Shown in pieces: positions 54,615 through 62,755 of a DNA stretch of 64,000 nucleotides. A program made the position numbers and the translations under genes. Every line of letters starts with the position of its first letter. Positions within the stretch are counted from its first letter, which is position 1. Origin of the DNA: Alteromonas pelagimontana (lineage in GTDB: Bacteria > Pseudomonadota > Gammaproteobacteria > Enterobacterales > Alteromonadaceae); the NCBI RefSeq assembly GCF_002499975.2, contig NZ_CP052766.1, positions 3,720,001 to 3,784,000 of the forward strand, given 5' to 3'. The notes under the pieces were generated by a model. The model worked only from the letters and a program-made list of their open reading frames with translations, was not told the DNA's origin and ran no database searches.

Positions 54615-55996
54615 TCACCCCCTACAGCTTTAGCCCAGCTTTGTGCGGCCACACTTGCTAGCTCGTTCATATCTTCGTTATCAGTGTGAAAGTAGTGCTT
54701 TATTATCATGGTTTCGTCAGCATGCCCCACCAGCTTGGCTATTCTCAGCGGCCTGTAGTTCTGTTTAACGAGTGTTGAAATGAAGTTGTGACGGAAAGCG
54801 TAGAAGTCTAAGTCTTTCGGTAGTTTTCCCAAATCTTTAACGTGCTTCCAATGCTTTAAATAGGCTTTGCGCTCTATCTGATTACCTGTGCGTTCAGACT
54901 TAAATATAAAACCGCTGGTGGGGTTTCCGTGATGCTCTTGCCACTGACTGAGTATCTCTTTTAGTTCGCCTGACACTGGAAACTTTACTTCTATAGGTTC
55001 TATGCCCTTGTCTTCGGTTTTAGGCGGGGTAAAGGTCAGTACAGTTTCACCGTTAAAGCGGTTATAGGATAGCTGCTCCCAGCGAAGCGATCTAATATCA
55101 CTAGGGCGCATACCTGTTAAGCGGGCAATATGAGCAAACGGTAAAAACCAATGCGGGAAAGGAACAAGGTCTAAATCAGGTAGAAACGGTTTACCATGTT
55201 TGCGGCTGCTACGGCGTTGCGCTCTAATCTTTTCAGCATAGGCCGTTAAACCTTGCATGATACCGGTTCTAATTTCAGGCGTGAATATGTCGCGTTTCGC
55301 CTGCAGTTGCTCTTTCTGGCGCTTTAATTGTTCTCGCTCTTGAACATTTGGGCGTGGTAAAGAATAGTCCCTAAGAGGGTTAAACTGAATTACGGGGCTG
55401 TTGTTCTGATCGCCTTTCTTTGTGCCAGCTGCAAAGTTGAGCATTGCCTTAAATGCTCCTAGATAACCGATAATGCTTTGACGTTTTAGCCCAGCTGTAG
55501 AAGCACGACTATACCAAGCGTTTATATCGTGTGAGTTGATCTTGTCCATGTCACGCTCAAAGAGGAAAGAAAAGTTTTTTATCTTACTGGCGACTTCTTT
55601 GCCGCTTCGGTAATTGCTGATCAGATGTGGCTCGTAAACGTCAGTAAAGAAACGTCCTGTTACCTTGTACTGGTTTTGCTGTTGTTGCTGCTCTTGTACA
55701 CGTTTCTGAGCGGCTAACGCCTCGCGCTTTGCCATTGGGTCTGCTTCGCCCTTGGTGATACCACTGCGCCATTCTATAGCGGTTTGAGCGGCCTCCTGAG
55801 GATGTAAGGCAGGATAGCCTCCAATAGTTACACGGCGTCTTTTCTTAGTTGCGTCTAAGTATTTCAAACGCCAGCTAACACCCTTTGCGTTTTTCCTAAG
55901 ATGAAAGCCTGTGATGTTTGAGCAATAAAGCTCTTTATTTGGCGCTGCGGTATCAGCAAACTTTTTAGCTTGTGCGGTAGTGATTGACGTCTTCAC
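54611..55996 (-). CDS. int: Tyrosine integrase of the satellite
   Basis: A 461-residue P4-type integrase with an N-terminal DUF4102-like arm-binding domain (about 1-80; GVSWRLKYLDATKKRRRVTI, GGYPAL), a core-binding domain (130-230) and a catalytic domain. Catalytic residues are Arg in TGMRPSDIRSL, then FRHNF, LVGH and the Tyr in IIKHYFH. The first box reads FYAFRH, so the usual His at its start is Tyr. I place the start at a GTG (55996) with GAGGGG upstream; a TTG at 56026 has no such signal. Confidence 0.9.
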   Translation of the reverse strand: MKTSITTAQAKKFADTAAPNKELYCSNITGFHLRKNAKGVSWRLKYLDATKKRRRVTIGGYPALHPQEAAQTAIEWRSGITKGEADPMAKREALAAQKRVQEQQQQQNQYKVTGRFFTDVYEPHLISNYRSGKEVASKIKNFSFLFERDMDKINSHDINAWYSRASTAGLKRQSIIGYLGAFKAMLNFAAGTKKGDQNNSPVIQFNPLRDYSLPRPNVQEREQLKRQKEQLQAKRDIFTPEIRTGIMQGLTAYAEKIRAQRRSSRKHGKPFLPDLDLVPFPHWFLPFAHIARLTGMRPSDIRSLRWEQLSYNRFNGETVLTFTPPKTEDKGIEPIEVKFPVSGELKEILSQWQEHHGNPTSGFIFKSERTGNQIERKAYLKHWKHVKDLGKLPKDLDFYAFRHNFISTLVKQNYRPLRIAKLVGHADETMIIKHYFHTDNEDMNELASVAAQSWAKAVGGE

Positions 55997-56000
55997 TTTT

Positions 56001-56049
56001 AGCCCCTCTTGGAAGCCCCTTTTCAATAGGAGGGGCTAATTAGGGGCTA
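56001..56049. repeat. Right arm-type repeat cluster (four AGGGGCT sites)
   Basis: AGGGGCTAATTAGGGGCTA (56031-56049) reads on the + strand, and two more AGGGGCT copies read on the minus strand at 56001-56007 and 56014-56020. The cluster overlaps the int translation start; one copy is part of its Shine-Dalgarno sequence. Integrase binding here would also repress int. Confidence 0.6.
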
Positions 56050-56179
56050 TTGTACCGCAATAAAGGATTATTTCTAGTTACTTTCAGCTACAACAAAATG
56101 AAGAGAAATTATAGTGTAGGCCTTATTTGGATGGGGTTTGCTCCTTTATATTGCGGGCTGCAGCTTATCCCTCTGGAGT

Positions 56180-56231
56180 TCATGGGGTGTCAGGGGTCGG
56201 AGGTTCAAATCCTCTCACACCGACCAACTTT
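56180..56231 (+). repeat. attR: 52-bp direct repeat, distal end
   Basis: Identical over 52 bases to 50190-50241. It contains the 3' part of tRNA-Pro from the anticodon loop to CCA but no 5' half, so it is not a second tRNA gene. Confidence 0.93.
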
Positions 56232-56469
56232 CCTATTTTCAATGACTTACCCCGCTCATTGATTGCTCGTAAAATGAGCGTCCCATAATTGTCACAATAT
56301 TCAGTGCATTTACAATTGGATGTTGTTTCAAATTGCTTTCTGTAAAGGATTTCGGTACTATAATTAGCTTAATGGATCGCCTGCACAGTTAGTATAAAGT
56401 TTTAACTCTTTGATATTCTAGGCTTTTTGGGCTTTAGAGTGACGTGTTGGCCGTTTCAATTGATCTGTA

Positions 56470-56499
56470 TTGACATTGTCAGTTTATAAAGACTATATT
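56470..56499 (+). promoter_or_regulatory. Consensus-like sigma-70 promoter
   Basis: TTGACA (56470-56475), an 18-base spacer, TATATT (56494-56499). The -35 box is perfect and the -10 has one mismatch. Transcription would start near 56506, just before a 13-codon ORF. Confidence 0.75.
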
Positions 56500-56532
56500 T
56501 GAAAATACACAGTGCTAAGTAGGGAGTGTCCT

Positions 56533-56574
56533 ATGTATAGAGAAGAAGACTGGGGATTTGGCGCGGCGGCGTAA
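56533..56574 (+). CDS. 13-codon ORF (MYREEDWGFGAAA), possible leader peptide
   Basis: ATG at 56533 with AGGGAG six bases upstream, behind a consensus promoter, and followed 24 bases later by an intrinsic terminator. The peptide is acidic with Trp and Gly-Phe-Gly and ends in three GCG alanine codons. The layout (promoter, short ORF, terminator, gene) suggests a leader peptide or an independent small protein. No family is recognised. Confidence 0.5.
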   Translation: MYREEDWGFGAAA

Positions 56575-56597
56575 TCAAAAATATTAATCGAGATTTT

Positions 56598-56624
56598 AAA
56601 AAGAGCCTGATGGCTCTTTTTTTG
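56598..56624 (+). terminator. Rho-independent terminator before the DUF4760-like gene
   Basis: AAAGAGCC (56600-56607) pairs with GGCTCTTT (56612-56619) around TGAT, then four more Ts. It ends only 11 bases before the TTG start of the next gene, so that gene would be expressed only by read-through unless it has another promoter. Confidence 0.85.
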
Positions 56625-56634
56625 TGAGTGAGTT

Positions 56635-57270
56635 TTGAAAAAAAGAACTAAGCTAAATTACATTCTTGCGGCAACTATAATATTAGTCTCTTTGGGAGGT
56701 ATATTTGTCATTCATCAGGTTGATGAAAAGCTCATATCTGCCATTGCCATTCTACTTTCAGCATCACTAGCTCTAACAGCGGCGCTTTTAAATCTAGCAT
56801 ACTCACGCCAGACCGCTAGAGAGGCAAACTCTTTGGATTTCCAAAAAAGGCTGCAAGATAATAAAGCATACTTAAAACACATTAGAAAGGTTGGGGAAGC
56901 CATAGCAAGAAGAAGTGAGCTTGACTTCGCCGAACTGGCGCAACCAGAACATCGAAGCAACGAATATGCAAAATCAATAAGGTATGTGCTGAATACGTGG
57001 GAACAGGCATCGAATGCAATACGACATGATTTATATGATGAGCTGTATTTGTATGAAGCTTATAAATCAATGGTGATAGATTTTGGCTTTTATTTTAGAG
57101 AGTTCATAATTTCATCACAAAAAAGGCAAGTGACATTCTATGAAAACTTTAGCTGGTTAGTTTTAAAGTGGGTAATTAGAAGAGATTCAATAAAAGAGAA
57201 GGAAAGAAAAGCTGAGTTGAGCAGGATTTTTAAAAAACTAAATAAACTAGCACAAAAAAATATCCACTGA
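56635..57270 (+). CDS. DUF4760-like membrane protein
   Basis: A 211-residue protein with two N-terminal hydrophobic helices (about 8-26 and 33-55, IAILLSASLALTAALLNLAY). The cytoplasmic part has the DUF4760-like pattern YVLNTWEQASNAIRHDLYDE (115-135 region): an aromatic-Asn helix followed by R-H-D-x-x-D-E. A basic C-terminus ends in KKLNKLAQKN. The start is TTG (56635). Function of the family is unknown, though members are frequent near mobile DNA. It lies immediately outside attR, downstream of a terminator. Base composition is AT-rich. Confidence 0.6.
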   Translation: MKKRTKLNYILAATIILVSLGGIFVIHQVDEKLISAIAILLSASLALTAALLNLAYSRQTAREANSLDFQKRLQDNKAYLKHIRKVGEAIARRSELDFAELAQPEHRSNEYAKSIRYVLNTWEQASNAIRHDLYDELYLYEAYKSMVIDFGFYFREFIISSQKRQVTFYENFSWLVLKWVIRRDSIKEKERKAELSRIFKKLNKLAQKNIH

Positions 57271-57350
57271 ACATTAAGCTCAATGGCTAAATTTCAGCCG
57301 ACAATAAAAGCGAGCTTGGAACGCACGCCAAGCCCGCACCTTCCGTCCTA

Positions 57351-59360
57351 TTACTGAGAAATCAGTTCAAACATTTGATTTTCTCTGCCTGCGGTACACG
57401 TCCATTGGATGAGGTTCGCGCCCTCAGTTGCCGATGCTCCTTCAATATCAAGACATAGCTCGCTATTGCGGTTAACCAGTCGCCATTTTCCGTTACCCGC
57501 ACTTTGGAACCTAAACTGTTGGTTGTACCCGCCCCAGTATTCCCAAAGCATTACGTTGGCTCCGCTCGTCGTGCTGGATGAATCTACCTCTAGAGCCAGG
57601 TTAGGGGCATTAACGGGTGATACTCTGTGCCAAATATCATCAACAGGTGTAATAATGAATTGCTGGCACTCATTGTTGAGCCAACTCCACTGGCGAACAT
57701 TTACGCCGTTTACTGATGCACAATTAGTCACATCCAACGTTTGGCCGCTGTGAACGGGGGCGATTCGGTACGTGCCGCTGACAATACTGTTGTGCTGGCT
57801 ACTACTGTTACCATTAGAATTACCTGAACCTGTAGAAGATGCATACACTTCGAATTCAGCAATTTGTGGCGTACCTGTTGCCGCAGAAATGACAAAACTG
57901 AGTTTATTAAGTGTAACGGCATTGAAGGTAACTACGTCCGGCACGCTGTTGCCGGAAGCTAAAACTACGCCGGTATCGTAGTTAACAAGTGACCAGGCGG
58001 TAATTCTGCCTTCTGCGCCAGCCGATTCCACTATACGTGCAGCACTGACTTCCGAGCCCAGGTTCTTTACATTAATGGTACCTGTAGATCCTGACGGCGA
58101 CCAAAATGTATCTACGTTGCCGTCGATTACGTTCCCATAGCTGGTTCCGCTTGCTTTTGAACTTCCATCTGCGCCGGCACCGATTGCCAGATTAGTACCT
58201 GAGTCGCCACCGCCGCCATTGTCACCACCTCCGTTATCGCCATCGCCGCCGTTGTCGCCATTTCCATTATCGCCACCGCCAGTCACCGAGCAACTACCGT
58301 CCGATTCAGCCATTTGCGTATCGGCGCCTGCAGTAGCAAGAATGAGTGCAGGAACGCAACTCGCATCATCAAGCTGATAGCTGTATGGAATACTAATTGA
58401 TGTTGTTGAGCTGGGATTGGGACCCGCAGGGTGATTACCGCTGTCTTCCTCAGTCCAGACTACATTGGCTCCCCAAATATTTCCGTTAACTTCCCAGTAC
58501 CCCATGTCGTCAGTGTAGAAGGTGCCAAGCGGGTTGTTCGCATTTTCAAAATAGTTGTGTTCAGCCTTAATCTGGCCGCCGATTCGAGGATTCATCCCTG
58601 AAGACTGGATGCCATTAAAATAGTTGTTGTAAGAATGGGCAGTGGCATGACGTAAAAGAGGCGTTCTGGAATTAATGTTTTGGTAATAATTATGATGGTA
58701 GGTAACCGGGCCGTTATTGTCATCGCTATCGCTTGAGCCAACTAAGCCGCCTCTGCCGGAGTTACGCAATATACTGTAGGAAAGGGTAACGTATTTCGAC
58801 GTTCCTTTAAGATCGAAAAGTGCGTCATATCCTTCACTTTCGCCGCCACTGGCTTCCAGTGTGACGTGGTCTACCCAAACGTTGCTGACATTTGATTCCA
58901 TGCCTATTGCATCTCCGCCGTTAGAGGTCGGCGAGCCGGATTTCTTGACGTTTCTTACGTGCACGTTTCGAATAATGATGTTACTCGCACTTCGAATGTG
59001 GATGCCTAGTTCATCGAAAAGAGCGCCGTTGCCCACGCCAATTAGCGTGACATTACTGATTTCTTTAAGCTCAATTTTATCAGCAGCCGTATTGCAGCTA
59101 TCTCCTGAAACTTTGGTGGTATTTCCATGATTGATCGTACCTTCCACTTCAATAATGAGAGGAGTGTCACTTGATGCTCTGCTACAGAGCGCCTCATGAA
59201 TCTGGGTTCCGGTTGTCGCATAGACAACATTACCGCCCGCACCTCCGGTCGTTCCCCCGTTTTGTGTATGGTAGCCATCGGCAAAGGCGTTAGCTGTAAA
59301 GCCAAGACTGGCAAAAATCATCGTAATTTTGGTAAGTTTCGCAGGTAAGTTGAATTTCAT
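57351..59360 (-). CDS. Secreted pectate lyase (PL1) with carbohydrate-binding modules
   Basis: A 669-residue secreted enzyme with signal peptide (about 1-27). Residues 28-340 are a PL1-type beta-helix with Ca-binding and catalytic segments GGDAIGMESNVSNVWVDHVT, YDALFDLKGTSKYVTLSYS, then MNPRIGGQIKAEHNYFENA. A Gly/Asn/Asp linker (about 357-387) joins an F5/8-type C-like module (390-510) and a C-terminal ricin/CBM13 trefoil (532-669) with Q-x-W repeats RQWSWLNNECQQF, LWEYWGGYNQQF and IQWTCTAG. The ATG at 59360 has AGGA upstream. It depolymerises polygalacturonate; binding modules probably target plant or algal cell-wall glycans. Confidence 0.85.
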   Translation of the reverse strand: MKFNLPAKLTKITMIFASLGFTANAFADGYHTQNGGTTGGAGGNVVYATTGTQIHEALCSRASSDTPLIIEVEGTINHGNTTKVSGDSCNTAADKIELKEISNVTLIGVGNGALFDELGIHIRSASNIIIRNVHVRNVKKSGSPTSNGGDAIGMESNVSNVWVDHVTLEASGGESEGYDALFDLKGTSKYVTLSYSILRNSGRGGLVGSSDSDDNNGPVTYHHNYYQNINSRTPLLRHATAHSYNNYFNGIQSSGMNPRIGGQIKAEHNYFENANNPLGTFYTDDMGYWEVNGNIWGANVVWTEEDSGNHPAGPNPSSTTSISIPYSYQLDDASCVPALILATAGADTQMAESDGSCSVTGGGDNGNGDNGGDGDNGGGDNGGGGDSGTNLAIGAGADGSSKASGTSYGNVIDGNVDTFWSPSGSTGTINVKNLGSEVSAARIVESAGAEGRITAWSLVNYDTGVVLASGNSVPDVVTFNAVTLNKLSFVISAATGTPQIAEFEVYASSTGSGNSNGNSSSQHNSIVSGTYRIAPVHSGQTLDVTNCASVNGVNVRQWSWLNNECQQFIITPVDDIWHRVSPVNAPNLALEVDSSSTTSGANVMLWEYWGGYNQQFRFQSAGNGKWRLVNRNSELCLDIEGASATEGANLIQWTCTAGRENQMFELISQ

Positions 59361-59452
59361 TTTATTGTCCTGAATGAGAATTTCCGACACTACGTTAACT
59401 GCAATTTCACAACGTCGGTTTGGTTGCTATATATACCGTTTTTAGTTTTGGC

Positions 59453-59482
59453 GGTAACACGCTAAAACGTGCTACCGGTGGC
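59453..59482 (-). promoter_or_regulatory. Operator-like palindromes upstream of the pectate lyase gene
   Basis: GGTAACACG CTAAAA CGTGCTACC is an inverted repeat (one mismatch). It overlaps GCTACCGGTGGC (59471-59482), a second CG-centred palindrome of LacI-family style. They lie just downstream of the -10 box of the pectate lyase promoter on the minus strand. A related GCTACCGGTAT (reverse strand, 59579-59589) lies about 100 bases upstream, as if for looping. Confidence 0.5.
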
Positions 59483-59495
59483 AACGGTGAGGAAA

Positions 59496-59525
59496 AGTAT
59501 AGACAGTTGTAAAATAAATGTGCAA
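59496..59525 (-). promoter_or_regulatory. Promoter of the pectate lyase gene
   Basis: On the minus strand: TTGCAC (59525-59520), an 18-base spacer and TATACT (59501-59496). Transcription would begin near 59490 and run through the palindromic sites at 59453-59482. The stretch 59590-59864, beyond this promoter, has no gene. Confidence 0.6.
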
Positions 59526-59864
59526 ACAATTGGTTAAAAATTAACATCGTCGGCGAGGACGTTCCTACTGGTGAGGAAATACCGGTAGCATACGCGCCCA
59601 AATCTCGCTCATCGCACCAACTGGAAATACGCCTGTTTACCTGCTGTGCCGCAACGTTATCTATGCTTACAGCCCAGCGATTGGTGGAGGCTTTTCGGAT
59701 GAAATTTAAACTGTGACTTCACTGTGTGGAGGGGGTAGCGTTTTTCTGACTGCGGGTTTTACCACTTGCTGAATATGCATCAGCCGCACTTGCTTTGCCG
59801 CCAATCAAAGTAGCGTACGGCTTCTTTTTATCAGCAATAGCGATGTCTCACGCAGGGGGAGTTT

Positions 59865-61157
59865 TTATCTATGCGCAACAGACTTATTTTTATATCCAGA
59901 TAAAGCAAACCAGGCTACTACTACGAAGCAAGCTGCCGGAACCGCAAATGCCGCAGATATGCCGGATAAATCTGACACCATTCCCATGACTGCAGTGAGA
60001 ATGGCTCCGCCGATGATGGTCATAATAAGAAGAGATGAAGCCATCTTGCTGTGTTCCGCAGCCCCGGCAATACCCATGGCAAAAATGGTAGGGAACATAA
60101 TCGACATTCCAAAACTGACGAGGACAAGCGCATAGGCTCCTGCTTTTCCTCCCACGAACATGGCAAAGCCACACAGTACAGTGTTCCCCAGAGCAAAGAT
60201 GGCCATAAGCTTACGCCCTTCCATTTTCGACATTAACGCCGTGCCGACAAACCGGCCAATAATGAACAACACCAGCGAGATAGACAGCATATTAGCCGCA
60301 GCTTTTTCCGTCATTTCCGGCTGGTTTACCAGGGTATAGCGGATAAGAAAACTCCATACGCCCACTTGCGCGCCCACATAACAAAACTGCGCCAGTAAGG
60401 TAGCGCGGAAGTGAGGCTTTTGCATTAACGCTGCCATACCAGAGCGAAATCCGCCGAGACTAAAAGACGCTGGTGCTTCATTTACCTGCTTGGGGATTTT
60501 TAAAAATAAAAATAGTGCCGCCCACAACAGTATTGTGCAGCCAATAATCAAATAGGGGACCTGCAGCGTTAACGCCTCTTCGCGTAAGTAAGCTGCTTTT
60601 TCATCAAGGCTAAAAGCGGCGAGCTGCTGTTGGCTGTATTCAACACCGGTAAAAATAAAAGATTGCCCGACCAGCACGCCGGTAATAGAACCTAAAGGAT
60701 TAAAAGACTGGGCAAAATTTAATCGTTGCTGGGCGGTTTCTGGTGGTCCTAGCTTTACAATAAATGGGTTGGCGCTTGCTTCAAGAAAAGCAAGTCCGCT
60801 GGCGATAACGAAAAGAGCAATAAGAAAAAAGGTGTATTCCTGATGCTCTGCTGCGGGCAAAAACAGCAGCGCTCCGCAGGCGTAAAGCAGAAGTCCGCCT
60901 ACAATAGCTTGCTTATAGCCGAACTTCTGCATAATGATCGCAGCAGGAATGGCAAAGAAAAAGTAGCCAAGGTAGAACGCTGACTGCACCAAAGAGGATT
61001 CAAAATCAGATAAAACGAAAGCTTTTTTAAATTGCTGGATAAGAATGTCATTAAGGTTGTTAGCAAACCCCCACATGAAGAAAAGGCTGATTACCAGTAC
61101 CAGACATGGACTCACTGTTGCAAAAGAAGCCTGTTTTCTTGTATTTTCGCCAATCAT
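59865..61157 (-). CDS. fucP: FucP-type sugar:proton symporter (MFS)
   Basis: A 430-residue twelve-helix major facilitator of the FHS family. FFMWGFANNLNDILIQQFKK at the start of helix 1 and the fold pattern ANPFIVKLGPPETAQQRLNF after helix 4 are the hallmarks of L-fucose permease. FAMGIAGAAEHSKMASSLLIM lies in the second half. It starts within the FAH gene stop (4-base ATGA overlap) as the last gene of a four-gene operon. Substrate could be L-fucose or another deoxy or acidic sugar; the neighbouring enzymes favour the fucose-like pathway. Confidence 0.85.
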   Translation of the reverse strand: MIGENTRKQASFATVSPCLVLVISLFFMWGFANNLNDILIQQFKKAFVLSDFESSLVQSAFYLGYFFFAIPAAIIMQKFGYKQAIVGGLLLYACGALLFLPAAEHQEYTFFLIALFVIASGLAFLEASANPFIVKLGPPETAQQRLNFAQSFNPLGSITGVLVGQSFIFTGVEYSQQQLAAFSLDEKAAYLREEALTLQVPYLIIGCTILLWAALFLFLKIPKQVNEAPASFSLGGFRSGMAALMQKPHFRATLLAQFCYVGAQVGVWSFLIRYTLVNQPEMTEKAAANMLSISLVLFIIGRFVGTALMSKMEGRKLMAIFALGNTVLCGFAMFVGGKAGAYALVLVSFGMSIMFPTIFAMGIAGAAEHSKMASSLLIMTIIGGAILTAVMGMVSDLSGISAAFAVPAACFVVVAWFALSGYKNKSVAHR

Positions 61158-62008
61158 AGCGTTTCCTGATAATCCTTTACAACCTGGCGTTGCTGCCCTA
61201 ATCCAGTGATTTGTAGCTCCACATTATCACCCGGTTGTAACCACACTGGCGGCTTCATACCTAGTCCTACCCCGGGCGGGGTGCCGGTGCTGATAACATC
61301 GCCAGGCTGTAAGCTCATAAACTGGCTTATGTAGCTTACTACATAAGCGGGTGGGAATATCATTGTGCGGGTGGAGCCATTCTGATACTGCTTGCCGTTT
61401 ACCTGCAACGTCATATCCAGGTTGAGGACATCCTTAATTTCTTCTTTGGTTACCAGCCATGGACCCAGAGGGCCAAAGCTGTCGCAGCCTTTGCCTTTAT
61501 CCCATTGGCCGCCGCGCTCCAACTGAAATTCTCTTTCGGAAATATCATTGCAAATGCAGTAACCAGCAATGGCCTTTTCTGCTTGTGCTTCATCGGCATA
61601 AGAAATGGATTCTCCGATCACAATCGCTAATTCCACTTCCCAATCAAGTTTGGTGCTATTTTTGGGGCGGATAATAGGATCATTCGGACCGCTGATGGCG
61701 CTGGTGGCTTTCATGAAAATAATGGGTTCCTGAGGAATATCTGCGCTGGTTTCTCTAGCATGATCTTCGTAATTTAACCCGATACAAATAAATTTCCCTA
61801 CATTGCCAACACAAGGCCCCAAGCGTACATCAGCAGGAATTTCCGGTAGTGAATCTATATCAAGCTGTTGCAGCGCAGAAAGTGAATCCGCGCCCAGTGT
61901 GGCGCCCGCGACATCATTAATATGTTTGCTAAGATCCCGGTAAGCGCCTTTCGTATCTACAATCCCGGGCTTTTCTTTGCCCGCTTCTCCGTAGCGAATC
62001 AGTTTCAT
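61154..62008 (-). CDS. FAH-family hydrolase, probable 2,4-diketo-3-deoxy-L-fuconate hydrolase
   Basis: A 284-residue fumarylacetoacetate-hydrolase-fold enzyme. The core GLNYEDHARET, metal ligands in WEVELAIVIG (Glu-x-Glu) and the conserved FGPLGPWLVTK, TGTPPGVGLGMKPP segments are intact. In the oxidative L-fucose pathway of Xanthomonas type, a FAH member cleaves 2,4-diketo-3-deoxy-L-fuconate to pyruvate and L-lactate. The combination with an SDR dehydrogenase and FucP supports that role, but a related sugar acid is possible. Confidence 0.8.
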   Translation of the reverse strand: MKLIRYGEAGKEKPGIVDTKGAYRDLSKHINDVAGATLGADSLSALQQLDIDSLPEIPADVRLGPCVGNVGKFICIGLNYEDHARETSADIPQEPIIFMKATSAISGPNDPIIRPKNSTKLDWEVELAIVIGESISYADEAQAEKAIAGYCICNDISEREFQLERGGQWDKGKGCDSFGPLGPWLVTKEEIKDVLNLDMTLQVNGKQYQNGSTRTMIFPPAYVVSYISQFMSLQPGDVISTGTPPGVGLGMKPPVWLQPGDNVELQITGLGQQRQVVKDYQETL

Positions 62009-62023
62009 ACATAGTCCTGTTAG

Positions 62024-62752
62024 TTAAATTGTCCAGCCGCCATCTACGACATGCACCTGCCCGGTAGTAAACGATGATTCGTCGCTTGCTAAATAAAGGG
62101 CTAGCTGAGCCACTTCAATCGGTTGACCCAATCTCCCCATCGGCTGGCGCTGAACGAAGGCTTTGCGACTGGCTTCATAATCGCCATTTGCCGCCATTCG
62201 CTGTTCAAGGGAGGGCGATTCAATGGTACCGGGGCATATAGCGTTAACCCGGATATTGTTTGCTACAAATTCGGCGGCCATTGCCTTGGTCATACCGATA
62301 ACCGCAGCTTTACTTGCGCCATAAGAAAAACGGTTGCCAACGCCAGTAATACTGCTTGCAACGGAAGCCATATTAATAATGGAACCCGTCTTTTGAGCCA
62401 ACATGCCGGGAATAAACGCCTGGCACAATCGATAAACAGAAGTGACGTTTAGTGCCAAGCAAGCCGCCCAGTCATCTTCTGAGCAATCCATTATCCCGCC
62501 GTTCTGAACGACGCCTGCGCAATTAAACAGTATATCCACATTTCCGATTTGCGCCTGTAGCTGGTGAATATTGTCCAGATCAGTGACGTCTAAATAATGA
62601 TGCTCAGCGACTTGCGTCGTTTTAAGTAGCGGCATATTGACATCAGTAGCAATGACCTGAGCACCTTGTTGATGAAACAACTCAGCGCTCGCCCTGCCAA
62701 TTCCCTGGGCCGCCGCGGTAATTAATACCTTTTTGTTTTTAAGTCTTAGCAT
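62024..62752 (-). CDS. SDR-family dehydrogenase, probable 2-keto-3-deoxy-L-fuconate dehydrogenase
   Basis: A 242-residue short-chain dehydrogenase. The dinucleotide motif is TAAAQGIGRAS, then NCAGVV, the catalytic Ser in NMASVASS and Tyr-x-x-x-Lys in FSYGASKAAV. ICPGTIESPSL is the typical substrate loop of the BDH2/2-keto-3-deoxy-L-fuconate dehydrogenase group. It would oxidise the C4 hydroxyl before the FAH cleavage. It lies 15 bases upstream of the FAH gene and 3 bases downstream of the UxaA-type gene. Confidence 0.8.
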   Translation of the reverse strand: MLRLKNKKVLITAAAQGIGRASAELFHQQGAQVIATDVNMPLLKTTQVAEHHYLDVTDLDNIHQLQAQIGNVDILFNCAGVVQNGGIMDCSEDDWAACLALNVTSVYRLCQAFIPGMLAQKTGSIINMASVASSITGVGNRFSYGASKAAVIGMTKAMAAEFVANNIRVNAICPGTIESPSLEQRMAANGDYEASRKAFVQRQPMGRLGQPIEVAQLALYLASDESSFTTGQVHVVDGGWTI

Positions 62753-62755
62753 AAG

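Larger units (their letters stand above)
50190..56231. mobile_element. 6-kb tRNA-Pro integrated element, P4/PICI-like phage satellite
   Basis: A discrete element bounded by 52-bp identical repeats (50190-50241 and 56180-56231), with the tRNA kept whole at the left. All five larger genes run on the minus strand in the order integrase, unknown cargo gene, AlpA-like regulator, HTH protein, primase/helicase; a small gene lies at the left end. There is an origin-like region next to the helicase gene. The int-AlpA-primase set without capsid, tail, relaxase or conjugation genes matches satellites of the P4/PICI kind; a plain integrative mobilisable element is the alternative. Confidence 0.75.

Noticed and set aside
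56180..56236. Second tRNA-Pro gene
   Set aside because: Only the 3' part from the anticodon loop is present; no acceptor 5' strand or D-arm. It is attR.
56050..56262. 70-codon frame spanning attR
   Set aside because: It reads through the tRNA-derived repeat, which is non-coding, and is a chance frame.
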